NCBI RefSeq assembly: GCF_004514425.2
Contig: NZ_MYFN02000010.1
Location: 1-64,000 of the forward strand
DNA from: Shinella sumterensis
GTDB taxonomy: Bacteria > Pseudomonadota > Alphaproteobacteria > Rhizobiales > Rhizobiaceae
Direction: 5' to 3'
Length of the DNA stretch: 64,000 nt
The position numbers and the translations under genes are program-made. This document shows, piece by piece, positions 45,448 to 53,380 of this stretch (positions are counted from its first letter, which is position 1; every line of letters starts with the position of its first letter). The notes below the pieces were generated by a model. That model saw only the letters and a list, made by a program, of their open reading frames with translations. It made no database searches and was not told the DNA's origin.

Positions 45448-47172
45448 ATGGTGAAGGTTACCTGTAAGTCGCGGCACTTGAAAGCGATAAAGATTGGCGA
45501 GATCGAAGCGAAGTGGAGCGCGAACGGTCAACGCATACTACGATATTCGATGGATTTCTGGCACACGGAACTGGGCCTTCACAAGCAAGTCAGCGCCCCG
45601 GAAATCTATCTTCTGGAAATTAAAGTCGGCGAACTCCTTGAGCGTTGGGACAAGCTGACAGACGAGCACCACCGAAAGTCACGGCTGGCCGCAAGCAAAG
45701 AAGCATGCGAAGCCATGACGATTGAAGCCGGCTCACGGTTAGCCGCTATCAGCAAAATTTTGGAATGGACATTGAGCCGGAACGATCGTGTTGATTGGGA
45801 GAAGCTCAAGGATAGGTCTAGCTACCAGGGGCAAATGGCCTACCAGGTGCCGAAACCTAGCCGGAAACCGATACCGGAACCTATTCTGTTCGAACCCACC
45901 ATGTCCTTCTGGGATACAATTTTCGGCCGCCGAAGCAGAAAGCGAGAGCAAGCTCTCGCTCTCCATTTGGAGGATATGGAGCGTTGGCGCAAACAGACCA
46001 ATGAATCAGTGATCGCCCACAACACCCGCGTTGATGAGTGGCGGCAGGCGAAAGAGAAATTTGAGGCAGAGTGCAGGGCAAAGAGGGATGAGTTCCTGGC
46101 GGCGCAAGCTGCTGCGAATACACAGATTGATCAGTTGGCGCAGGACGTAAGGTCTGGCGACCCGCGGGCGGTAATTGAACACGCCAACTTAGTTCTTGAT
46201 GCTTCAGATTACGGAGGCATGTTCGAAAAATCTTACGAACTCGATTACCAGCCGACACCAGCCAAAATCTTGCAAATCGAATACGAACTCCCATCGATCG
46301 AGGCGATGCCCACGGTGAAGACGGTTCGTTTCAGCCCTTCCACCGGCGAGATGAAGGAAACGCATCTGTCGGAAAAGGAGCAGAAGGCAAACTTTGATTC
46401 TGCTTGCTACCAAATTTGCCTTCGGACCTTGCACGAGCTGTTTGAAGCCGACGAGCATGGCAACCTCGAAGCCATCCTGTTCAATGGCTTCTCCACCAGC
46501 GTCAACCGGGCCACTGGAAAAGACACTCGTAGCTGCATTATGTCAGTTCTCGTCCGCCGCGCCGATTTCGAGGCTATAGATCTCTCGCGCGTAGATCCGA
46601 AAGCGTGTTTCAAGAGTCTGAGAGGCGTATCCGCTTCGTCGCTCGCGGCGCTGGCGCCCATCGCTCCCGTTATGGAGATGAACAAGCAGGACAAACGGTT
46701 CATTGACGCGAAAGAAGTGATTGCGAACATCGATACGGCAACAAACCTGGCGGCAATGGATTGGAGCGATTTCGAACACTTGATTCGTGAACTCTTCGAA
46801 AGGGAGTTCGCGTCACGGGGCGGTGAGGTCAAAATCACCCAGTCCAGCAGCGATGGAGGCGTGGATGCTGTTGCGTTCGACCCCGACCCCATCACGGGCG
46901 GTAAGATCGTCATCCAGGCAAAAAGGTACACGCGGACGGTCGGCGTCTCAGCGGTTCGCGATCTTTTCGGAACGATGCAACATGAGGGGGCGTCGCGCGG
47001 GATCCTCATCTCGACCGCGGATTATGGTCCCGATGCACATCAGTTCGCCTCGGGAAAACCGATAAGCCTTTTCAGCGGCCCACACCTACTACATCTGCTC
47101 CAGAAGCACGGATATAACGCAAAAATCGATCTCCAAGCAGCAAGGAAGGAACTCAGTCTGCGTACGAACTAG
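45448..47172 (+). CDS. Mrr-type restriction endonuclease with long coiled-coil N-terminus
   Basis: 574 aa. Residues about 1-330 are charged and partly coiled-coil. The C-terminal Mrr_cat nuclease fold runs MDWSDFEHLIRELFE, then DGGVDAVAF (Asp473) and IVIQAKRY (Gln490, Lys492), the D-QxK catalytic set. No methylase nearby, so a modification-dependent (type IV-like) or stand-alone defence nuclease is likely. Start at 45448 has GGAGGGCGG upstream. Base composition is lower in GC than in core genes. Confidence 0.82.
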   Translation: MVKVTCKSRHLKAIKIGEIEAKWSANGQRILRYSMDFWHTELGLHKQVSAPEIYLLEIKVGELLERWDKLTDEHHRKSRLAASKEACEAMTIEAGSRLAAISKILEWTLSRNDRVDWEKLKDRSSYQGQMAYQVPKPSRKPIPEPILFEPTMSFWDTIFGRRSRKREQALALHLEDMERWRKQTNESVIAHNTRVDEWRQAKEKFEAECRAKRDEFLAAQAAANTQIDQLAQDVRSGDPRAVIEHANLVLDASDYGGMFEKSYELDYQPTPAKILQIEYELPSIEAMPTVKTVRFSPSTGEMKETHLSEKEQKANFDSACYQICLRTLHELFEADEHGNLEAILFNGFSTSVNRATGKDTRSCIMSVLVRRADFEAIDLSRVDPKACFKSLRGVSASSLAALAPIAPVMEMNKQDKRFIDAKEVIANIDTATNLAAMDWSDFEHLIRELFEREFASRGGEVKITQSSSDGGVDAVAFDPDPITGGKIVIQAKRYTRTVGVSAVRDLFGTMQHEGASRGILISTADYGPDAHQFASGKPISLFSGPHLLHLLQKHGYNAKIDLQAARKELSLRTN

Positions 47173-47368
47173 GCTAAGCCTTGATAATTGCAGCGGGCCA
47201 AGGTGGTATTGTACCGCAAGATCGCCGCCGTCGAGAGCGGCCGTCGTGAACCGCTTCTGACGCCGCGCCGACGGCGGTTTGGTCCCGGTGTGCCGTACAT
47301 CAACGAGACCAATCAGGCGGGCACGTTCTTTGGAGGGCGCAAAATGCAGAACGGAGACCGAGGGCGTG

Positions 47369-47623
47369 ATGCGGGAGGTTGAGGTGAAGCCGTTAGAGTG
47401 GCAACACGTAGAGCACGGAGACGCGACCGCTCAGTCGATTGTGGGCACGTATTTCGCCGATGCCCATGGCTGCTGGTCTCTTTGAGGCGGACACCCGCTT
47501 ACTGCGGCGGGAGCGCTTAAGGGCGCCAAGGCGGCGGCTCAAGCCGACTACGAGCAGTGCATCCGCTCCGCCCTTGTCGATGTGCCGGCTCTGAAATCTG
47601 CACGGCCTCCAGCCGCTGGCTAG
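47369..47623 (+). pseudogene. Small phage protein gene with in-frame stop
   Basis: Reads MREVEVKPLEWQHVEHGD... to WSL, then a TGA at 47483-47485. The same frame continues GGHPLTAAGALKGAKAAAQA...IRSALV to a TAG at 47621-47623. The KPLEW start and AAKAAAQADYE end are the conserved ends of a small phage/rhizobial hypothetical protein, so the TGA is a nonsense mutation. Confidence 0.65.
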
Positions 47624-47804
47624 CCGGCGACGGACGAACTCAATGTGGCATCTCGTGCTTGTCTGATGCGCGTCGATGAAGTAATATCTATCTGCTGGTA
47701 AATGGCAGAAATCGAGCAGCTGCACCACCGCTTCGTCAGAAGCAAAAGAACAACTCCTTCGCCTCATACCTCGACACCTGATCGAGCTGCGCGAAGCTGT
47801 TTCT

Positions 47805-49133
47805 GTGGTGCAATTCATGCCTCCGCTGATACCGTACAATCGCTCCTACTCCTTCACCAGTTTCCAGGCAGACAATCCGTCCTCGCCCTTGCCCGGTATC
47901 CAGGTCGACAACGAGCTGGAGAACGTCAAGCAGTCGATCGTCGGTATCGTGAACGCAATCAATGACGTGCGCCGGTCGGACGGCAAGCTGAAGAACGAGA
48001 TCGTTACGATCGACAGCTTGACCCCACAAGTGCGCGCCGGGATTGGTGCCGGTGCGCTAGCGGCGGCAGAGAACGCAGCTGCATCCGCCGCTGAAGCGGC
48101 CGATAGCGAAAGCACCGCCGCAGAGGCTGCCGAGGCGGCGGCAACGTCGGCCGAACAAGCCAATGGCGCACGAGAAGACGCCCGATTTGCCCAAGAGCAG
48201 GCTGAAGCCGCGCGAACTGTTGCGCAGACAGCCCGCGATTTCGCGGCGCAGTGGGCCAGCGCGCCGGAGAACCAGAATGTCAATGACGGTGTGAACCCGG
48301 TCGGAAAGTCCGCCTACCATTGGGCGCAGGTAGCGCTGGCGGCGGCTGCCGGTTCGATCGCGGACGGGTCGGTGACGACGGCCAAAATAGCTGACGGCGC
48401 GGTTACCCGAGCGAAATTGGCTTCTGCGGTCAAGGACGAGCTTGATGGAAAGGCCGATGGCTCGGCCACCACTGACGCGTTGGCCGTGAAAGTTACCTTC
48501 ATCGGTCAGGGTGCACCGCTTCCGACGTCGGACGTAGGTCCGATCTGGCACGCCGACTATGCTTCGGTCATGACTTGGCAGGTCTTCAACGCGAACGGTG
48601 CCGCCTATACCGGTTATGCCTCATCCGGGATCGGCATGCCCTTCATGGACGGACGTTCCACCGCCCGAACCGGTTACCTAAAGCGCAACGGTGCATCGTT
48701 GTCGAAGACGACTTATGCGGCGCTGTGGGCCTGGGCGCAACACAACGGCCGTGTCGTGGCAATCGGTGATTGGGCGGCCGGGGCCTATGTCTTCGCCGAC
48801 AACGGCAACGGAACATTCAAGCTTCCAGACAATCGCGGGGAGTTCGAACGTCTGTGGGACGATGGGCGCGGCGTCGATACCGGCCGAACCTTTGGCTCTT
48901 CACAGCTGGACGCGGTGCAGAATGCAACGGGTACTCTGACGAATGCACTCTTCAATAATACGGCGACGACCGACGGTGTTCTCGCGTTCGGCAACTCTGC
49001 CGACGCAAACCTGACCGCAGGCGGCGGCCAGCGCCGGCAGGGGCAGCTTTCCATTGACCTGTCGCGTCAACTCCGGACTGCCGCGGAAACGCGCGGTCGA
49101 AACGTCGCCCTTCTCGCCTGCATCAAATTCTGA
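47805..49133 (+). CDS. Phage tail fibre protein
   Basis: 442 aa. The N-terminal attachment region (FTSFQADNPSSPLPGIQVDN) is followed by an Ala/Glu-rich coiled-coil (about residues 85-160). Then come DGSVTTAKIADGAVT-type beta repeats and a tail-collar-like C-terminal domain ending NVALLACIKF. Start GTG at 47805; an ATG four codons later (47817) is the alternative. It would determine host-receptor binding. Its assembly gene is next and broken by an IS. Confidence 0.85.
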   Translation: MVQFMPPLIPYNRSYSFTSFQADNPSSPLPGIQVDNELENVKQSIVGIVNAINDVRRSDGKLKNEIVTIDSLTPQVRAGIGAGALAAAENAAASAAEAADSESTAAEAAEAAATSAEQANGAREDARFAQEQAEAARTVAQTARDFAAQWASAPENQNVNDGVNPVGKSAYHWAQVALAAAAGSIADGSVTTAKIADGAVTRAKLASAVKDELDGKADGSATTDALAVKVTFIGQGAPLPTSDVGPIWHADYASVMTWQVFNANGAAYTGYASSGIGMPFMDGRSTARTGYLKRNGASLSKTTYAALWAWAQHNGRVVAIGDWAAGAYVFADNGNGTFKLPDNRGEFERLWDDGRGVDTGRTFGSSQLDAVQNATGTLTNALFNNTATTDGVLAFGNSADANLTAGGGQRRQGQLSIDLSRQLRTAAETRGRNVALLACIKF

Positions 49134-49141
49134 GGTAAGCC

Positions 49142-49590
49142 ATGAACGTCTACCATTTCCACCATTCGACGGGCGAATATCTCGGATCGTCGGAACCGGA
49201 TGCCGACCCGCTCGACCCGGGCAATGTTCTGGTGCCTGCGTTCGCAACATTGGCCGAGCCGCTGGAGCCCGCCGCAGGGTTTGCTATAGTTTTCGTGGAT
49301 GATGAATGGTCTCATATCGCCGACCACCGCAATGAATTCTGGTGGGAAGCGGGCGGCAGGAGGGTCAAGATTGATTTCCTCGGCGATCCCGCCGAGCGCG
49401 GTTTGCTCGACGAAGAGCCGAAGATCGAGCCGGACCCGCCGACCCTTGCCGACTATGAAGACGCTATCCAAGGCATGGTCGACGCAACCGCGAAGGAGAA
49501 GCTCTTCCGCGACGGCGTGACCCTGGCCTCCTACACCGCGTCAACGAACCCACAGTGGGCGGCTGAAGCCGTCGCCTTCGTTGCTTGGCG
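49142..49590 (+). pseudogene. Tail-fibre assembly protein, 5' part (split by IS66 element)
   Basis: The first about 150 codons of a tail-fibre assembly/chaperone protein, ending TNPQWAAEAVAFVAWR, where the IS66 inverted repeat begins. The last part of the same gene (ELAKVQSGQRQQPSVEEF...) is found at 52385-52483 beyond the IS. About 8 codons appear to be missing between the two halves. Confidence 0.78.
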
Positions 49591-49611
49591 GTATCCATCC
49601 GGCGAAGGCCG
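49591..49611 (+). repeat. IS66 left terminal inverted repeat
   Basis: Starts GTATCCATCCGGCGAAGG; matches the reverse complement of 52362-52382 except at two positions. Confidence 0.8.
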
Positions 49612-49617
49612 CGGGGC

Positions 49618-49874
49618 TTATGATTTCGGCTCGTCTGCCATGATGCGTTTGATGACTTCCGGGTCACATTGCTCGTCGACGAGGAATTGCCGGACGCCGC
49701 ACTCCCAGGTGCGGACGTCGGCGAGGAACTCCTTCAAGCTCTCGACACCGCGTTCCGTGAAGGTGGTGACGCCTTCCTCGGTCCCGTCATAGGCATGGAT
49801 CATCTCGCCGTAGTCGATGTTGTCGGAGTTTCTGGCGACTATTCGATCGTGTAGACATGCGTCGGGCGCGCCAT
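49618..49874 (-). pseudogene. Frameshifted small ORF after tnpC
   Basis: An ATG at 49872-49874 overlaps the tnpC stop (TGATG) and reads MARPTHVYTIE before a TAG at 49839. A second frame then carries a well-composed 61-aa stretch (MIHAYDGTEEGVTTFTERGV...). The two look like one 80-residue accessory gene of the IS with a frameshift; no function known. Confidence 0.45.
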
Positions 49875-51508
49875 CAGGCCGCCACCTGCCGGGCGCTTCC
49901 GGCGGACCAGTTCCACGGCAATAGTTCCGGCAGCCTTGATACTGGAAGGCTGGGCATGCGGGCGAGCACGTCCGCCAGCCAGGCCTGCGGATCGATATCG
50001 TTCATCTTTGCCGAGACGATCAGGGAATACATGAAGGCAGCACGTTCGCCTCCGCGCTGTGAACCGGCGAATAGCCATGCCTTTCTTCCCAGAGCAATGC
50101 CGCGCAGGGCGCGTTCGGCGGCATTGTTCGAAAGGCAAAGGCTGCCGTCGTCGAGGAAGCGGGTGAAGGCGTCCCAGCGGCCCTCCTTGTCGAACATGTA
50201 GTTGATCGCCTTGGCGACGGGATTGTGCTTGGACATCTGGGAACGCTGGGCCATGAGCCATTGATGCAATTCCTCGACGCGCGGGCGAGCATGCTGCTGC
50301 CGCGCCGCGAGACGTTCCTCGACGGACATGCCGTTTATGCCGCGCTCGATCTCGAAGAGCGCGTCAATGCGGGCGACGGCCTCAAGTGCGACGGGCGATA
50401 TCTCGTGGGCAGGCTTGCCCTTGCGCACGTTGCCGGCGATGTCGGCCAGTTCGAAGAACTTGCGCCTGGCATGGCTCCAGCAGAGTGCGCTTTTGACCGG
50501 CGCAGGGCCGCGGTCCGCACGGTAGAGGTCGTTGTAGCCACCATAGGCATCGGCTTGGAGAGTGCCATGCCACCCCACGAGGTGCCTGTTGGGATGGGTC
50601 TTCTCGCGATCGGGTGAGAAGTGGAAGAGCGCCGCGGGAGGCGCGCCGCCCGCGAAGGGGCGGTCGTCGCGGACGTAAGTCCATAATCTTGCCTGCCGCG
50701 TTGCACCCCGCGCCAGAAGCGGCACGGTGGTATCGTCGCCATGCAGGCGAACGGCTCCCAGAACATGGGCACGGATCAGATCATGGATCGGCTGCAGCGC
50801 CGTCGCGCAAGCCCCTACCTGATCGGCCAAAGTGGAGAGGCTGAGATCGACGCCTTCCCTGGCATAGCGCTCGGCCTGGCGGTTCAAGGGCTGATGCTGG
50901 CCAAACTTCTCGAACAGGATCGTCGCCAGCAGGTTCGGCCCCGCCCATCCGCGCGGCGTGGCATGGAAAGGTGCCGGTGACTGGCTGATCTTCTCGCAAT
51001 CCCGGCAGGTGAACTTCTCGCGAACCGTCTGGATCACCTTCCACTGGCGCGGGATCGCCTCCAGCGTCTCGGTGACGTCTTCGCCCATCTTCACGATCCG
51101 GTCCGAGCCGCAGCAGGTGCAGGTCGACGGAGCTTCGATGATCAAGCGCTCGCGCGGCAGGTGCGCGGGAAACGGCTTGCGGGCCGGCCGGCGGCGTTCG
51201 AAGGCGGAGACATTCGTGATCTTCGCTGCCACGCGTTCCGCCGCGATCTCGTCCTCGGTGGCGTCGGCCTCAAGTTCTTCGAGCTGCAATTCCATCTGGT
51301 CGATCAGCCGGGCGCGGCGTTCGGAGCTCTGGCCATACTGCTCGCGGCGCATTTTGGCGATCTCGAGCTTGAGGTGTCGGATCATCGCCTCGGACGTCGT
51401 CACGACGGCGCGCACCTGCGCGAGATCGGCCTCGGCGGAGGCAGCACGCGCTTCCGATGCCGCTAGCGCGGCACGCAGTCTGGATATCTCCGAAGCAGCA
51501 TCATCCAT
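49874..51508 (-). CDS. tnpC: IS66-family transposase TnpC
   Basis: Full-length DDE transposase (544 aa). N-terminal leucine-zipper-like helix (residues 1-80), zinc-ribbon CTCCGSDRI and CRDCEK, and the catalytic core with LHGDDTTVPLL, ADAYGGYNDLY and CLSNNAAERALRGIALGRK, matching the IS66 DDE pattern. Follows tnpB by 59 bp. Looks intact. Confidence 0.94.
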   Translation of the reverse strand: MDDAASEISRLRAALAASEARAASAEADLAQVRAVVTTSEAMIRHLKLEIAKMRREQYGQSSERRARLIDQMELQLEELEADATEDEIAAERVAAKITNVSAFERRRPARKPFPAHLPRERLIIEAPSTCTCCGSDRIVKMGEDVTETLEAIPRQWKVIQTVREKFTCRDCEKISQSPAPFHATPRGWAGPNLLATILFEKFGQHQPLNRQAERYAREGVDLSLSTLADQVGACATALQPIHDLIRAHVLGAVRLHGDDTTVPLLARGATRQARLWTYVRDDRPFAGGAPPAALFHFSPDREKTHPNRHLVGWHGTLQADAYGGYNDLYRADRGPAPVKSALCWSHARRKFFELADIAGNVRKGKPAHEISPVALEAVARIDALFEIERGINGMSVEERLAARQQHARPRVEELHQWLMAQRSQMSKHNPVAKAINYMFDKEGRWDAFTRFLDDGSLCLSNNAAERALRGIALGRKAWLFAGSQRGGERAAFMYSLIVSAKMNDIDPQAWLADVLARMPSLPVSRLPELLPWNWSAGSARQVAA

Positions 51509-51567
51509 GGCCGAAAGCTACCATGCACCATGCTGAAAGCCCAACAAAAACAGAGGAATGCAGTCGA

Positions 51568-51918
51568 TTAGCCTGCCTTAGAAGGCCGCTGCGTCCAGCG
51601 TGGATTGCGCCAGTCGATCCCTTCCAGGAGATAGCCGAGTTGCGCCGCCGACACTGGCACGGTGGAGCCATTTTGACTGACCGGCCAGATGAACTTTCCG
51701 GCTTCAAGCCGCTTCAGGTAAAGCGACATGCCGATCCCATCGTGCCACAGAACCTTGATGAGGTCACCCTTGCGACCCCGGAAGCAGAAGACTTCGCCGC
51801 CATGAGGATCGCGGCCAAGACCCTGTTGCACCTTCAGCGCCAGGCTGTTCATGCCGCAGCGCATGTCCGTCACACCGCCCGCAATCCACACCTTCACACC
51901 AGCCGGAAAGGCGATCAT
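51568..51918 (-). CDS. tnpB: IS66 accessory protein TnpB (Orf2)
   Basis: 116 aa with the family core VWIAGGVTDMRCGMNSLALKV and VFCFRGRKGDLIKVLWHDG. Starts with a 4-base overlap with tnpA. Essential accessory for IS66 transposition in studied members. Confidence 0.93.
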   Translation of the reverse strand: MIAFPAGVKVWIAGGVTDMRCGMNSLALKVQQGLGRDPHGGEVFCFRGRKGDLIKVLWHDGIGMSLYLKRLEAGKFIWPVSQNGSTVPVSAAQLGYLLEGIDWRNPRWTQRPSKAG

Positions 51919-52322
51919 GACGCATCCAGAACCGGCAACAGCCGGGCGAGAATGATCGGATCAAGCGACGCCGGGATCATCAACCGTCGACCGTTCGGCA
52001 GGCCGATCTCGATCCTTTTGTCATCTTCCGGCCGGGGCGGCGAGACCTTCTCGCAAGATGCCGCCGCCGGTGACGAAATCGAAAGCGGCACGAAGCCCGT
52101 TGAAGCCGAACCGCTCAGAAGGCCACTACGGAACTCCCGACGCCAACGGGTCAACAATGACCGCGACAAACCATATCGCCGCGCCGTCGCGGACCCCTGC
52201 CGAAAGCCTTGCAGGCTCTCCTCGACGATCCGAACCTTCTCTTCGTCCGACCAATCCCGCCGGCGACCAAGATCATCGCAGGACAGGACCTCAATGGGGG
52301 AAATGATTGTAGCGCATGACAT
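51915..52322 (-). CDS. tnpA: IS66 DNA-binding protein TnpA (Orf1)
   Basis: 135 aa, with a Tnp_8-like HTH region: RRRDWSDEEKVRIVEESLQG then ARRYGLSRSLLTRWRREF. Start placed at the ATG at 52320-52322; a start seven codons earlier (52343) is possible. Overlaps tnpB by 4 bases. Confidence 0.88.
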   Translation of the reverse strand: MSCATIISPIEVLSCDDLGRRRDWSDEEKVRIVEESLQGFRQGSATARRYGLSRSLLTRWRREFRSGLLSGSASTGFVPLSISSPAAASCEKVSPPRPEDDKRIEIGLPNGRRLMIPASLDPIILARLLPVLDAS

Positions 52323-52361
52323 AAGGCATGGACTTAAAGCCAATCAGCAAATCAGGGCAGA

Positions 52362-52382
52362 CGGCCTTCGGCGGAGGGATAC
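52362..52382 (-). repeat. IS66 right terminal inverted repeat
   Basis: Reverse complement begins GTATCCCTCCGCCGAAGG, pairing with 49591-49611. Confidence 0.8.
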
Positions 52383-52483
52383 CCGAGCTGGCGAAGGTAC
52401 AGTCCGGCCAGCGCCAGCAGCCGTCGGTCGAGGAATTTCTTGCTGAGATCGAACCTATCGAATGGCCGGCCTTGGCGGCGTAG
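52383..52483 (+). pseudogene. Tail-fibre assembly protein, 3' part
   Basis: In-frame remnant ELAKVQSGQRQQPSVEEF...EPIEWPALAA, ending at TAG 52481-52483. This is the conserved C-terminus of phage tail-fibre assembly proteins and completes the gene interrupted at 49590. Confidence 0.72.
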
Positions 52484-52532
52484 TTTTAATGTCTTTTACC
52501 GCTGCGCAAAGTGCTCGTGCGTCTTCAACGCC

Positions 52533-53048
52533 TCACAGCGCGGAACGCAGATGCTGCATTTCTCCGCGCGCCGTTTTTAGAAACCGATTTCCCCATGCGC
52601 CTGCACGCCGGCGAATGCCAGCTGCGCGCGCCGCGTCAGGTTCTGCACTAAGATCATTTATGAAATCAGACATCTGGTCCCAGTAGGTGTGGAGCTCACT
52701 CTGAAGTATGTCCACCACATTGGGGTCATGTGCGTCTAGAAATGTGACGCACGACATGAACCATGGGCCATGCTCTTGGCTCTGCAAGTCGCTAAGCCGC
52801 TCTGCGCGCTCTTGGGCATTGCTCGCGGCCGCTCCGATAGCCTCGATACGAAGCAGTATTGGTTCCAAAAGATCAAGCCGGGCCGAATAAGGAGCCATCA
52901 ACGTGGCGTCGAACTCGGCACGCGTATCCGACTGCTTTCGAATGCGTTTCTCAATCCGCCCGGTATTGAGCCAAGCAAGGAACGATGCTGTTAAAGCGAT
53001 GGCGGCGATTATGTCCGCCGCCGTTACCTCAACGTCGAATATCTTCAT
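52533..53048 (-). CDS. Single-pass membrane protein of the GHKL/STAS operon
   Basis: 171 aa. One N-terminal membrane segment (about residues 10-27, ADIIAAIALTASFLAWL), then a basic stretch and a helical, partly coiled-coil cytoplasmic domain. No family recognised. It begins 2 bp after the STAS-like gene ends, so it is the last gene of a three-gene operon. May be a membrane effector or anchor for the switch encoded upstream. Confidence 0.75.
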   Translation of the reverse strand: MKIFDVEVTAADIIAAIALTASFLAWLNTGRIEKRIRKQSDTRAEFDATLMAPYSARLDLLEPILLRIEAIGAAASNAQERAERLSDLQSQEHGPWFMSCVTFLDAHDPNVVDILQSELHTYWDQMSDFINDLSAEPDAARAAGIRRRAGAWGNRFLKTARGEMQHLRSAL

Positions 53049-53050
53049 CG

Positions 53051-53380
53051 CTAAATAAGCTTACCGCGGTCAGATGTGGCGTTACGGATGCCTATATTCA
53101 CCCACTGCATTAGCTGCTCCGATGCTCTAAACTGGTACTTCCTCAGAAAGCCCTCGCGACCTTGGAGTTTAGCAATGCTCTGTGAGAACAGTCCCTGAAA
53201 AAAGGACGGAGATATAGTGTCAAGATATTCGGGGATTATTACCTCGACCTGCCCGTCGGTCAGGTCTAATTGATCAAGTTTTAGATCCTCGCGGGCCGCC
53301 ATGCCTCGCTCTTTACCAGAGAGGTTTCTGACCTTTCGGTCGCCCGTGAACTTCGACAAGTCAATCATGAACTCAACCAT
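53051..53380 (-). CDS. STAS-like (DUF4325-type) protein
   Basis: 109 aa. The pattern GDRKVRNLSGKERGMAARED, then VEVIIPEYLDTISPSFFQGLF, fits STAS-like DUF4325 proteins; STAS domains act as phosphorylatable or partner-binding switches. Overlaps the ATPase gene by 8 bp. A GHKL kinase next to a STAS protein recalls SpoIIAB/SpoIIAA anti-sigma switching. Confidence 0.75.
   Translation of the reverse strand: MVEFMIDLSKFTGDRKVRNLSGKERGMAAREDLKLDQLDLTDGQVEVIIPEYLDTISPSFFQGLFSQSIAKLQGREGFLRKYQFRASEQLMQWVNIGIRNATSDRGKLI

Larger units (their letters stand above)
49591..52382 (-). mobile_element. IS66-family insertion sequence
   Basis: 2.8-kb element with tnpA, tnpB and tnpC on the minus strand. Terminal inverted repeats begin GTATCC (49591-49611 and 52362-52382), 19 of 21 positions matching. 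The GTA start is typical for IS66. No 8-bp target duplication is visible (GCTTGGCG versus CCGAGCTG), so flanking DNA was probably lost or rearranged after insertion. Confidence 0.87.

Noticed and set aside
47188-47368. Short frames between the nuclease gene and the broken small gene
   Set aside because: Several short overlapping frames without ribosome sites or family features; possibly decayed phage sequence but not supportable.
47805-49133. Diversity-generating retroelement target in the tail fibre
   Set aside because: No reverse transcriptase gene and no template/variable repeat pair seen in the element.
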